The notes under the pieces are model-generated. The model made no database searches. It was not told where the DNA came from and was given only the letters and a program-made list of their open reading frames with translations. Positions 1-6,936 of a stretch of 18,607 nt of DNA are shown here, one piece after another. Made by a program: the position numbers and the translations under genes. Source of the DNA: an uncultured Prevotellaceae bacterium (GTDB lineage: Bacteria > Bacteroidota > Bacteroidia > Bacteroidales > Bacteroidaceae). Numbering within the stretch: the first letter of the stretch is position 1; each line of letters begins with the position of its first letter. The stretch lies in contig CALAVF010000458.1 of NCBI GenBank assembly GCA_937892315.1, forward strand, positions 1-18,607. Direction: 5' to 3'.

Positions 1-1
1 G

Positions 2-400
2 GCTGTGGCACGGGCTGTGCATGAGCATGGCGGGCACGGGATGGGGGTGGTGCCGCAGATTCTGGCGCAGCGGAACCGTGTGAGTGAGTATATCGACACG
101 ACGGTTCACACGGCAGACCTGAATGACCGCAAGCAGATGCTGATTGAGCAGTCGGACATCATCGTGGTGTTGCCTGGCAGTGTGGGCACGCTGGACGAGG
201 TGTTCACGGTGATGGCTGCCAACACGATTGGCATTCACGAGAAGCGGCTGGTGTTCTGGAATATCCATGGCTTTTGGGATGACCTTTTCCGCCTCTTTGA
301 GGGGCTGGAGCAGCGTGGTGCCATCAATAAGCCGATGAACGAACTGATGGACAGGGCTGATACTTTGGAAGAGTTGATTGAGGTAATTCGTAATGCATAA
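2..400 (+). CDS. LOG family (TIGR00730-type) nucleotide phosphoribohydrolase, 5' end cut by window
   Basis: This is the C-terminal 132 residues of a Rossmann-like LOG/YvdD-type protein. Members hydrolyse nucleoside 5'-monophosphates, cytokinin ribotides in plants and AMP-like nucleotides in bacteria, to base and ribose 5-phosphate in the cytosol. The reading frame is open to the window edge, and the family is usually about 180-190 residues, so some 50 N-terminal residues lie outside. The visible start AVARAVHEHGGHGMGVVP fits the stretch just after the family's first conserved glycine motif. The signature PGGxGTxxE appears as PGSVGTLDE, so the second glycine is a serine while the Thr and Glu are kept. 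The gene is followed by an AT-rich inverted-repeat spacer rather than a coupled gene. The family call is firm; the exact substrate is not known. Confidence 0.85.
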   Translation, partial: AVARAVHEHGGHGMGVVPQILAQRNRVSEYIDTTVHTADLNDRKQMLIEQSDIIVVLPGSVGTLDEVFTVMAANTIGIHEKRLVFWNIHGFWDDLFRLFEGLEQRGAINKPMNELMDRADTLEELIEVIRNA

Positions 401-406
401 TTCATT

Positions 407-476
407 ATTTACAATTTACAATTTACAATTGGAGTATTAATGGCAAGAATTGTCAAATTGTAAATCGTCCAATTGT
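407..476. repeat. AT-rich nested inverted repeats in the LOG-GH43 spacer
   Basis: Two inverted-repeat pairs are present: ATTTACAATTT (407-417) with AAATTGTAAAT (455-465), and ACAATTGGA (425-433) with TCCAATTGT (468-476). The pairs interleave rather than nest, so they cannot all fold in one simple hairpin. The left arm also contains a short tandem of TTTACAA. No clean poly-T terminator or TAnnTTTG promoter is seen here. It may serve as a terminator for the upstream gene or may be slippage-derived filler. Confidence 0.5.
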
Positions 477-486
477 CAAATTAACT

Positions 487-1614
487 ATGGAGCGAATCTT
501 TTTAGTGCTGACTGTGGTGTGGCTGTCTGCTGTGGGTGGACGTGCTCAGCAGAACGGCGAACTGTGGCCCGATGTGGGCGGTAAGCACATCAATGCGCAT
601 GGTGGCAACATCATTCGGTATGGCGAAACGTATTATTGGTATGGCGAGAACCGCCCCTACCGTGGTTTCACTACGGAGGTAGGCGTGGAGGTCTATTCCA
701 GCAAGGACTTGCGGGCGTGGACAGACGAGGGTGTGGCTCTGGCTGTGAGCGAGGAGGCTGGCAGCGACATTGAGCGTGGCTGCATCATGGAGCGGCCCAA
801 GGTGCTCTACAATGCCAAGACGGGTAAGTTTGTGATGCTCTTCCACCTGGAGTTGAAGGGACGTGGCTACGAGGCGGCTCGCGTGGCGTTTGCCGTGAGC
901 GACACCCCCACGGGGCCTTTCCGCTTTGTCCGTTCTACACGCATCAACGCCAATGTGTGGCCTTTCGACTACACCGCCAAGCAGCAGAAGGCGGCCATGA
1001 AGACGGACGCGAGCAAGTGGGAGAAATGGTGGACTCCCCAGTGGATGGGCGAGACGCAGAAGGGTATGTATCTGTGGCGCGACATGAAGGGCGGACAGAT
1101 GTCACGCGATATGACGGTGTATGTTGATGATGACGGACGGGCGTACCATATCACATCGTCGCAGGAGAACCTGACACTGCTCGTGTCGGAACTGACGGAC
1201 GATTACCTGGACTTCACGGGCAAATACAACCAGATTGCGCCGGGTGGACAGAACGAGGCTCCTTGCATCTTCAAGCGCAACGGCGTGTATTGGCTGATTT
1301 GCAGTGGCTGCACAGGTTGGGAACCCAACGAGGCGCGGATGTTCAGGAGCGAAAGCATCTGGGGGCCTTGGACTCAGTTGCCTTCCCCCTTCGTGGGCGA
1401 GGGCGGCTATCATGGCTTTGCTGCGAACAAGACCTTTGGTGCGCAGGGTACGTATATATTCAGGAAAAATGAAGAGGCGGGGACTCCATACGTCTTCATG
1501 GCTGACATCTGGAATCCCCGCCACTTGTCGGAGAGTCTGCACCTGTGGCTGCCTATCGGTTTTGAGGCTGACGGTCGGCCTGTGATTCGGTGGCAACAGC
1601 AAGTGCCTGATTGA
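487..1614 (+). CDS. Secreted glycoside hydrolase family 43-like protein (galactanase-type subfamily)
   Basis: This is a 375-residue exported five-bladed beta-propeller glycosidase of the GH43 type, predicted to act on galactose- or arabinose-containing plant polysaccharide in the periplasm or at the surface. Residues 1-20 form a signal peptide (hydrophobic core, cleavage after GGRA, before QQNGE). Blade motifs can be followed along the chain: D29-V-G-G-K-H-INAHGG (29-40), YYWYGE (49-54), MERPKVLYN (101-109), SRDMTVYVDDDGRAY (206-220), NEAPCIF with a candidate acid Glu257, and SGCTGWEPN (273-281). This pattern matches the galactan-active GH43_24/34 group better than xylosidase or arabinofuranosidase members, by family knowledge only. 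Its last 62 bases overlap the end of the converging sulP-type gene. No PUL partner genes (SusC/SusD) are visible, so it is either solitary or linked to genes outside the window. Confidence 0.85.
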   Translation: MERIFLVLTVVWLSAVGGRAQQNGELWPDVGGKHINAHGGNIIRYGETYYWYGENRPYRGFTTEVGVEVYSSKDLRAWTDEGVALAVSEEAGSDIERGCIMERPKVLYNAKTGKFVMLFHLELKGRGYEAARVAFAVSDTPTGPFRFVRSTRINANVWPFDYTAKQQKAAMKTDASKWEKWWTPQWMGETQKGMYLWRDMKGGQMSRDMTVYVDDDGRAYHITSSQENLTLLVSELTDDYLDFTGKYNQIAPGGQNEAPCIFKRNGVYWLICSGCTGWEPNEARMFRSESIWGPWTQLPSPFVGEGGYHGFAANKTFGAQGTYIFRKNEEAGTPYVFMADIWNPRHLSESLHLWLPIGFEADGRPVIRWQQQVPD

Positions 1615-3256
1615 TGTTGGAACAGATGTTTTCTGCGCCCAGCAGTTTCTGGAAGCCGTTCTTCAGCAGGACGGCTTCCACTTTTTCGTTTACGCCAGAG
1701 AGAATGACGCGGATGCCGCCCCGGTGCGACATTTCGATGAGGTTCTGCAGGTTGTGCATACCAGTGGAGTCGATGAAGGGCACCTTTCTCATGCGGATGA
1801 TGCGCACCTGTGGACGTTCCTTCATGCGGCTAATCATGTCTTCAAACTTGCTCGCCATACCGAAGAAGTAGGGTCCGTTGATTTCATAGACCTGCACGCC
1901 AGTGGGGATGGTGAGGTGCTCCATGTTGGGATTGTTGATGTCCTCGGCATTGGGGTCGATGTCATCGTGGTCGGTGAGCACACTGACCTGCGTGGTTTCG
2001 GCCATGCGTCGCATACAGAGAAGACAGGCAAGGATGAGGCCCACCTCGATGGCGATGGTGAGGTCGAAGATGACGGTGAGAATGAAAGTGAGCCACAGCA
2101 CGAAGGTGTCGCTCTTGGGGTTGTGCATCATCTCACGGACGGTACGCCAACCGCTCATGTTGTAACTGACCACGACGAGCACACCGGCAAGGCAAGCCAT
2201 GGGGATGTACTTGGCGTAGGGCATGAGGAAGAAGTATATCAAAAGGAGGACAACGGCATGGATGATGCCTGCCACGGGGGTCTTGCCGCCGTTGTTGATG
2301 TTGGTCATGGTGCGGGCAATGGCACCAGTGGCAGGGATGCCGCCGAAGATGGGCGAGAGCACGTTGGCGATGCCTTGACCGATAAGTTCTTGGTTGGAAT
2401 CGTGCTTCTTGCCGATGATACCGTCAGCCACGGTGGCAGAGAGCAGGCTCTCGATGGCACCCAGCACGGCAATGGTGATGGCAGGAGAGATGAGCCCCTT
2501 GATGCTCTCCCAGTTGAGAACGGGGATGTCGGCTTCGGGCACAGAAGGGTTGATGTCGAAGCGGTCGCCAATGGTATCGACATGGATGCCGAAGTAGTTT
2601 GTCATGATGACGCCTGCAATGGTCATGACGATGATGGCAACCAGGGAGCCTGGCACTTTCTTGCTGATGAAGGGGGTACAGGCAATGATGGCCACGGAGA
2701 GAATGCCGACAATGGCTGTGGCGAGGTCGATGGTGGAGAAGTTCTGGACGTAGCAAATCCACTTCTCAATGAAGTCGGCAGGGACGACACCCTCGATGTG
2801 AAGTCCCAAGAGGTCTTTAATCTGGGTGGAGAAGATGGTGAGGGCAATACCGCTGGTGAAGCCTACGATGATGGGGTAGGGAATGTAGCGGATGATGGTG
2901 CCGAGTCGGAGCACGCCGAGCAGGATGAGGAAGAGTCCTGCCAGAACGGTGGCGATGGCAAGCCCTGTGAGTCCGTACTGCTGGATGATGCCATAGATGA
3001 TGATGATGAAGGCACCTGTAGGGCCGCCTATCTGCACACGGCTGCCACCGAAGAGACTGATGGCGAGGCCGGCAATGATGGCGGTGAGGATGCCTTTTTC
3101 GGGCGAAACGCCAGAGGCGATACCGAAGGCGATGGCAAGCGGGAGGGCGACGATGCCCACAATGATACCTGCCATGAGGTCGGCAGTGAACTTCTGTTTG
3201 TTGTAGTTTTTGAGCGAGTAATACAACTCGGGTTTAGAAAGATGGAATTTCTTCAT
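1553..3256 (-). CDS. SulP/SLC26 family anion transporter with C-terminal STAS domain
   Basis: This is a 567-residue inner-membrane protein of the SulP family, which moves sulfate, bicarbonate or dicarboxylates, usually with protons or sodium. The first 420 residues hold about 11-12 hydrophobic segments with family hallmarks: GIIVGIVALPLAIAFGIASG near residue 30, GGPTGAF near 77, and the ELIGQGIANVLSPIFGG and PATGAIARTMTNI stretch around 290-320. A cytosolic STAS domain follows at about 450-560, with the conserved DSTG loop starting at D496. The ATG overlaps the TGA of the preceding glycosyltransferase in an ATGA arrangement, so it is translationally coupled and the third gene of the operon. 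Its 3' end runs into the convergent GH43 gene. The substrate cannot be read from sequence. Confidence 0.93.
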   Translation of the reverse strand: MKKFHLSKPELYYSLKNYNKQKFTADLMAGIIVGIVALPLAIAFGIASGVSPEKGILTAIIAGLAISLFGGSRVQIGGPTGAFIIIIYGIIQQYGLTGLAIATVLAGLFLILLGVLRLGTIIRYIPYPIIVGFTSGIALTIFSTQIKDLLGLHIEGVVPADFIEKWICYVQNFSTIDLATAIVGILSVAIIACTPFISKKVPGSLVAIIVMTIAGVIMTNYFGIHVDTIGDRFDINPSVPEADIPVLNWESIKGLISPAITIAVLGAIESLLSATVADGIIGKKHDSNQELIGQGIANVLSPIFGGIPATGAIARTMTNINNGGKTPVAGIIHAVVLLLIYFFLMPYAKYIPMACLAGVLVVVSYNMSGWRTVREMMHNPKSDTFVLWLTFILTVIFDLTIAIEVGLILACLLCMRRMAETTQVSVLTDHDDIDPNAEDINNPNMEHLTIPTGVQVYEINGPYFFGMASKFEDMISRMKERPQVRIIRMRKVPFIDSTGMHNLQNLIEMSHRGGIRVILSGVNEKVEAVLLKNGFQKLLGAENICSNINQALAVATESQADRQPQNR

Positions 3257-3981
3257 TTCTTAATCAATGCTCTGAATATAAACCAAATATGTTGTGCAAC
3301 AGTGGGCAAAAAGCCATAGTGCTTTGCCATGATGCGGAAACGCTCTTTGAGGGATGCCTTGTGGTTGGCGGTGGTCATGCCTTCGCTCAGGTAGTCGGCA
3401 AGAGGCTCGTGCACATAGATGTTCCTCATGCCCCGACTTTCGCCCTCCTTCATGCAGCGGATGCACCAGTCGAAGTCGGCGGAAAAACGGTAGGTCAAAT
3501 CGTATGGAAGGGCGATTTGACGATTGATGTAGAAGGCTTGGTGGCAGACGAGCATTCCGTCCTTGAAGGAACGCCAAGTGAGGTGTTCGGGCGGAGTGAG
3601 ACGGCGGTTGCGAAGGAAGGTGCCGTTGTTGTCCACGATGTGGGTGTCGCCATAGAGGACTCCGACGGGGGAACCGTCGGACGCTGCCGCAATCTTTGCG
3701 AGGGTGTCCTTGCTGTGGAGTTTGTCGCCTGCGTTGAGGAAGCAGAGGAAGTCGCCGGTGGCGAGTTTCAAGGCTTTGTTCATGGCATCGTACAGCCCCT
3801 TGTCGGGTTCGCTGACGACGATGGTGTTGTATCTTTGGGCAATCTCCACCGTCTTGTCCTTCGATGCTCCGTCCATGACGATGTGCTCGATGTCCGTGTA
3901 TGTCTGCTCTGCCACGCTTTGCAGGGTGCGTTCGATGGTCGCCTCAGCGTTGTAGGTGACGGTGATGATGCTAACCTTCAT
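3253..3981 (-). CDS. Family 2 glycosyltransferase
   Basis: This 242-residue GT-A fold enzyme is of the GT2 type and transfers a sugar from a nucleotide-sugar donor to a surface polysaccharide, lipopolysaccharide or exopolysaccharide acceptor on the cytosolic membrane face. It opens with MKVSIITVTYNAEATIERTL. The nucleotide-binding Asp is in MDGASKDKT (D37), the SEPDKGLYDAMNKA motif is at 58-71, and LNAGD (82-86) occupies the DxD metal-site position. The catalytic-domain block SADFDW comes later. There is no strong transmembrane segment; the C-terminus is hydrophobic and basic (WFIFRALIKK), suggesting membrane association. It overlaps the upstream GT4 gene by 11 nt and the downstream SulP gene by 4 nt, so the three are one translationally coupled unit. 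Donor and acceptor are unknown. Confidence 0.93.
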   Translation of the reverse strand: MKVSIITVTYNAEATIERTLQSVAEQTYTDIEHIVMDGASKDKTVEIAQRYNTIVVSEPDKGLYDAMNKALKLATGDFLCFLNAGDKLHSKDTLAKIAAASDGSPVGVLYGDTHIVDNNGTFLRNRRLTPPEHLTWRSFKDGMLVCHQAFYINRQIALPYDLTYRFSADFDWCIRCMKEGESRGMRNIYVHEPLADYLSEGMTTANHKASLKERFRIMAKHYGFLPTVAQHIWFIFRALIKK

Positions 3982-5212
3982 AAACCTCGCTGTATTTCTT
4001 GGCTACGGCACTTTCGCTGTAGGCGGTGAGCACTTTCTGGCGGGCATGGCTGCTCAGGGCATCGTAGTCGGTGGTGAGTGTCCAGATGATGCCGTTGGCA
4101 AAGTCCTTGGCATCTTGATAGGTTGCCACATAGCCGTTCGATTGGTGGTCAATCATCTCGGGAATGCCCCCCACGTTGAAGCCGACACAAGGGATGCCAC
4201 AAGCCAAGGATTCCATGATGGTGTTGGGCAGGTTGTCTTGCAGGGACGGCGTGACGTAGATATCGACGGCGTTGTAGAGTTGCACCATCTTCTCAGGGTC
4301 GCTGACATAGCGGATGGGGATGATGTCGAACGGAACTTGACTGCGAACGTTCTCTGCTTCGCCGCCCACGACCACCAGTTCCATCTGTTGGGCGAGTTGG
4401 GGATGGTCTTGCTTGATGATTTCCAATGCTTCGACCAGAAACTTGAAGCCTTTACGCTCGTCGGTGATACGTTGGCAACCGAAGAGCAGCAGGTGCTTGT
4501 CGAGGGGCAGGTTGAACGCTTGCCGTGCCTGCTGTTTGTTGACAGGACGGAACAGTTCCGTGTCGATGGCATTGGGGATGCTGACCACCTTTTGCCCTTG
4601 TGTGAGTTGGGAGGTTCGTGCCAGGTCTGCCATCCATTGGCTGCAACCGACAAACGTGAGTCGGGCATTGCTGTAGATACGTTGCTTCTGGAGGAACACG
4701 CGTTTGGCAAGGTCGCCAAACAGGTTGCTGTTCATCAGTTCGCAGTGGTGGCATTGGGTTTTGTACTTCTCGCAGGTGGCAGAATAGTGGCAGATGCCTG
4801 TGAAGTACCATTGGTCGTGCATGGTGATGACCACTTTCTTGCCTGAATGCATGATTTTCTGGATGTCAGACAGAGACAAGAAACCCTGATTGACCCAATG
4901 CAGGTGAATAACGTCGGAGCGTTGAAACTCCGTCAATCGGGTGATGTCGGTGCCCGTGTTGGCAAGATCCACTTGGAAGAGATTCTTGCGGCTGAACTGG
5001 TTGGCGACGAAGATGCAGAGCCGTTCCCACAGGAATTTCAGCGGCTGTGTCCAATTGTGACCCACCGAAAGCACTGTGAGGTGGTCGGTCTGCTTGTCAC
5101 GTACCAACATTTTTGCCTTGACACCATTTTTTTTCAAGGCTTCCATCAGTCGGTTGGCAGCAATGGCTGCCCCGCCAATCCGTTCGGATGTGTTGACAAT
5201 TAGTACTCTCAT
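3971..5212 (-). CDS. Family 4 glycosyltransferase (GT-B fold)
   Basis: This is a 413-residue retaining glycosyltransferase, first gene of the minus-strand operon. The start chosen is MRVLIVNTSERIGGAA, because GT4 enzymes begin with this strand-loop (GGA donor or acceptor loop). An in-frame extension of 30 residues upstream reads unlike the family and runs through the promoter. The N-domain holds a cysteine cluster, CHYSATC (141-147) plus C154 and C157, typical of a Bacteroidota capsule/LPS glycosyltransferase subgroup and possibly a metal or structural site. The C-domain has CQRITDERKGF, VVVGGEAEN and the donor motif TPSLQDNLPNTIMESLACG, in which the first acid of the EX7E pair is Asp. The likely role is surface glycan assembly together with the following GT2. 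Substrates are unknown. Confidence 0.92.
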   Translation of the reverse strand: MRVLIVNTSERIGGAAIAANRLMEALKKNGVKAKMLVRDKQTDHLTVLSVGHNWTQPLKFLWERLCIFVANQFSRKNLFQVDLANTGTDITRLTEFQRSDVIHLHWVNQGFLSLSDIQKIMHSGKKVVITMHDQWYFTGICHYSATCEKYKTQCHHCELMNSNLFGDLAKRVFLQKQRIYSNARLTFVGCSQWMADLARTSQLTQGQKVVSIPNAIDTELFRPVNKQQARQAFNLPLDKHLLLFGCQRITDERKGFKFLVEALEIIKQDHPQLAQQMELVVVGGEAENVRSQVPFDIIPIRYVSDPEKMVQLYNAVDIYVTPSLQDNLPNTIMESLACGIPCVGFNVGGIPEMIDHQSNGYVATYQDAKDFANGIIWTLTTDYDALSSHARQKVLTAYSESAVAKKYSEVYEG

Positions 5213-5228
5213 GTCTCTTTCTTGGTTG

Positions 5229-5236
5229 CAAAGGTA
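5229..5236 (-). promoter_or_regulatory. -7 element TACCTTTG for the GT4-GT2-SulP operon
   Basis: On the minus strand TACCTTTG fits the Bacteroidota sigma-ABfr -7 consensus TAnnTTTG. It lies 17 nt before the chosen ATG at 5212, giving a very short leader. No convincing TTTG is found 19-21 nt further upstream, so it is a -7-only call. Its position supports the shorter start of the GT4 gene. Confidence 0.6.
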
Positions 5237-5286
5237 CGCTTTTTCGCCCACATAGAAGCATTTTTCGCCATTTTCTTCATCTTTTG

Positions 5287-5318
5287 TTTGGTAGTTCGTC
5301 ACAAAACCCTTACCTTTG
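5287..5318 (+). promoter_or_regulatory. Complete Bacteroidota promoter of tRNA-Asn
   Basis: TTTG (5287-5290), a 20-nt spacer and TACCTTTG (5311-5318) match the -33/-7 consensus exactly. Transcription should begin near 5325, about 20 nt before the tRNA. The element lies in the roughly 130-bp divergent region shared with the glycosyltransferase operon promoter. Confidence 0.75.
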
Positions 5319-5343
5319 TATCGCTTTTCATAACGAACATACT

Positions 5344-5417
5344 GCTTCAGTAGCTCAGTTGGTTAGAGCACATGACTGTTAATCATGGGGTCGTTGGTTC
5401 AAGCCCATCCTGAAGCG
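5344..5417 (+). tRNA. tRNA-Asn (anticodon GTT)
   Basis: The 74-nt sequence folds as a cloverleaf. The acceptor arm is GCTTCAG (5344-5350) with CTGAAGC (5410-5416) and discriminator G5417. The D arm is GCTC-AGTTGGTTA-GAGC. The anticodon arm is CATGA-CTGTTAA-TCATG with anticodon GTT, decoding AAC/AAU. The T arm is GTTGG-TTCAAGC-CCATC, with one U-U mismatch in the stem as I pair it. CCA is not encoded (the 3' flank is CAA). It has its own promoter upstream and a terminator directly after it, so it is a monocistronic tRNA gene. Confidence 0.96.
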
Positions 5418-5448
5418 CAAAAAGGCTCGCACTTAGTGAGCCTTTTTG
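5418..5448. terminator. Bidirectional hairpin terminator between tRNA-Asn and trkH
   Basis: The stem AAAAAGGCTC (5419-5428) pairs with GAGCCTTTTT (5438-5447) around a 9-nt loop. It is followed by TTTTT on the plus strand, and A-runs give U-runs in the other direction. It begins immediately after the tRNA discriminator base and sits 3 nt from the trkH stop codon, so it can end both the tRNA transcript and the converging dxs-trkA-trkH mRNA. Confidence 0.88.
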
Positions 5449-5451
5449 TTT

Positions 5452-6936
5452 TTATCCCTTCTTCCAGAAACTTCGAGTGAAGAGGAGCATGATGGGGAAG
5501 ATTTCGAGACGACCGATGAGCATGAGGAAGGAGCAGGTGTATTTGGCAATGGGACTGAGAATCGCCCAGGAGTGGACGGGACCATAGTAGCCCATGCCAG
5601 GACCTACGTTGCTGATGCTCGACATGGCGATGCCGAAAGCCTCGTAATAGTCGAAATTGGGGTGTACGTCGTTGGGATTGACGCCGCTGAGTGCCAAGAT
5701 GAAGGCACCGAGGAAGAGGGAGCAGATGAAGAGTGCCACAAAGCCCATGAGGGTCTGCACGATGCTGGTGGGCACAATGTTGCCGTTGAGACGCACGGGG
5801 GTGACAGCCCGCGGGTGAAGAATGCGGGTGAACTCGTTCCTCAACACGCGGTAGATGATGCTGAGACGCACACATTTGAAACCACCGCTGGTGCTGCCCG
5901 AGCAGGCTCCTGCAAACATGACGAACAGGAGCACAGGCATGAGTTGCACAGGCCAAAGGGTGTAGTCGAAAGTGGCAAGTCCTGTCGTTGTTTGCAGGGA
6001 GATGACGGTGAAGAGCCCTTGACGCAATGCCAGTTCCACATCATGTAGTGGGTCTTGCAACATTAGTGTGATGGCACAAACCAACGATGCTCCGAAGGCA
6101 ATGGTGAGGTAGGCACGAAGTTCAGCATCTCCGAAGAACTTTTTGACTTTCCCTTTCAGGATGGTATAATATATTAATGTGTAATTCATGCCCGACACGA
6201 GCATGAAGAAAATCAACACGTATTCGATGGCAGTTGAATGATAGAGGTCATTCAGCAAGTTGGAATGTGTGCCATAACCGCCTGTGGCTGTCGTGCATAA
6301 AGCATAGTTGACAGCATCGAAAGTGGACATTCCACACACCATCAGCGAAAGGATGCAGAGGATGGTGAGTGCCACATAGACACCGCCAATCCATCGGGCT
6401 GCCACCGAAATGCGGGGATGGATTTTGTTGTGGAGGGGACCTGTTGACTCGGCGGCAAAGAGTTTCACTTCGCCCACGCCGAATGCCGGCAAGATGGCAA
6501 TGGTGAAGAACACGATGCCGATACCGCCAATCCATTGGGTGAGGCTACGCCAGAAGAGCAGACCTTTAGGCATGGAGTCGAGGTCGTCGATGACGGTGGC
6601 ACCCGTGCTGGTGAAGCCAGACATGGTTTCGAAGAAGGCACCCGAAACGTCGGGGATGCTGCCATCGCAAAGGAAAGGGAACATGCCAATGATGGTGAAA
6701 AGCACCCACACCAGCGACACTACGATGTAACCATCCTTTCGTCCCATCTTCTTTCCTGCATTTCTGCCGACGATGACTCCCGTGGTGCCCAACAAGAGGG
6801 CCGCCAAGATGGAGAGCGAGAAGGCTTTGACACCCTCGCCGTATATCCAGGATACGGCTTGACACAGCAACAAAAGCCCTGCCTCGATGAAGAGGAGGAA
6901 TCCCAAGACTTTTGCTATGAGCCGCCAGTTAATCAT
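5452..6936 (-). CDS. trkH: TrkH-type potassium channel/transport subunit
   Basis: This 494-residue polytopic membrane protein is the K+-translocating subunit of the Trk/Ktr superfamily and works with the cytosolic TrkA ring encoded just upstream. The four pore-loop repeats that build the selectivity filter are visible in order: GFTSTGATVI, CTTATGGYGTH, SLQTTTGLATFDY and SNVGPGMGYYG, each with its filter glycine. Ten or so hydrophobic helices surround them. The length is normal for TrkH. Its ATG overlaps the trkA stop (ATGA, 6933-6936), giving translational coupling and balanced synthesis. It is the last gene of the operon and ends at the shared terminator. Confidence in family and role is high. 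Confidence 0.95.
   Translation of the reverse strand: MINWRLIAKVLGFLLFIEAGLLLLCQAVSWIYGEGVKAFSLSILAALLLGTTGVIVGRNAGKKMGRKDGYIVVSLVWVLFTIIGMFPFLCDGSIPDVSGAFFETMSGFTSTGATVIDDLDSMPKGLLFWRSLTQWIGGIGIVFFTIAILPAFGVGEVKLFAAESTGPLHNKIHPRISVAARWIGGVYVALTILCILSLMVCGMSTFDAVNYALCTTATGGYGTHSNLLNDLYHSTAIEYVLIFFMLVSGMNYTLIYYTILKGKVKKFFGDAELRAYLTIAFGASLVCAITLMLQDPLHDVELALRQGLFTVISLQTTTGLATFDYTLWPVQLMPVLLFVMFAGACSGSTSGGFKCVRLSIIYRVLRNEFTRILHPRAVTPVRLNGNIVPTSIVQTLMGFVALFICSLFLGAFILALSGVNPNDVHPNFDYYEAFGIAMSSISNVGPGMGYYGPVHSWAILSPIAKYTCSFLMLIGRLEIFPIMLLFTRSFWKKG

Noticed and set aside
1724..3319. Long plus-strand open frame of about 530 codons
   Set aside because: It is the antisense of the SulP gene; the translation is rich in Asp, Gly and His with no domain, as expected from reading a membrane protein gene backwards.
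5213..5302. 30-residue N-terminal extension of the GT4 protein
   Set aside because: It would start upstream of the -7 element and lacks family similarity; the GT4 fold begins at MRVLIVN.
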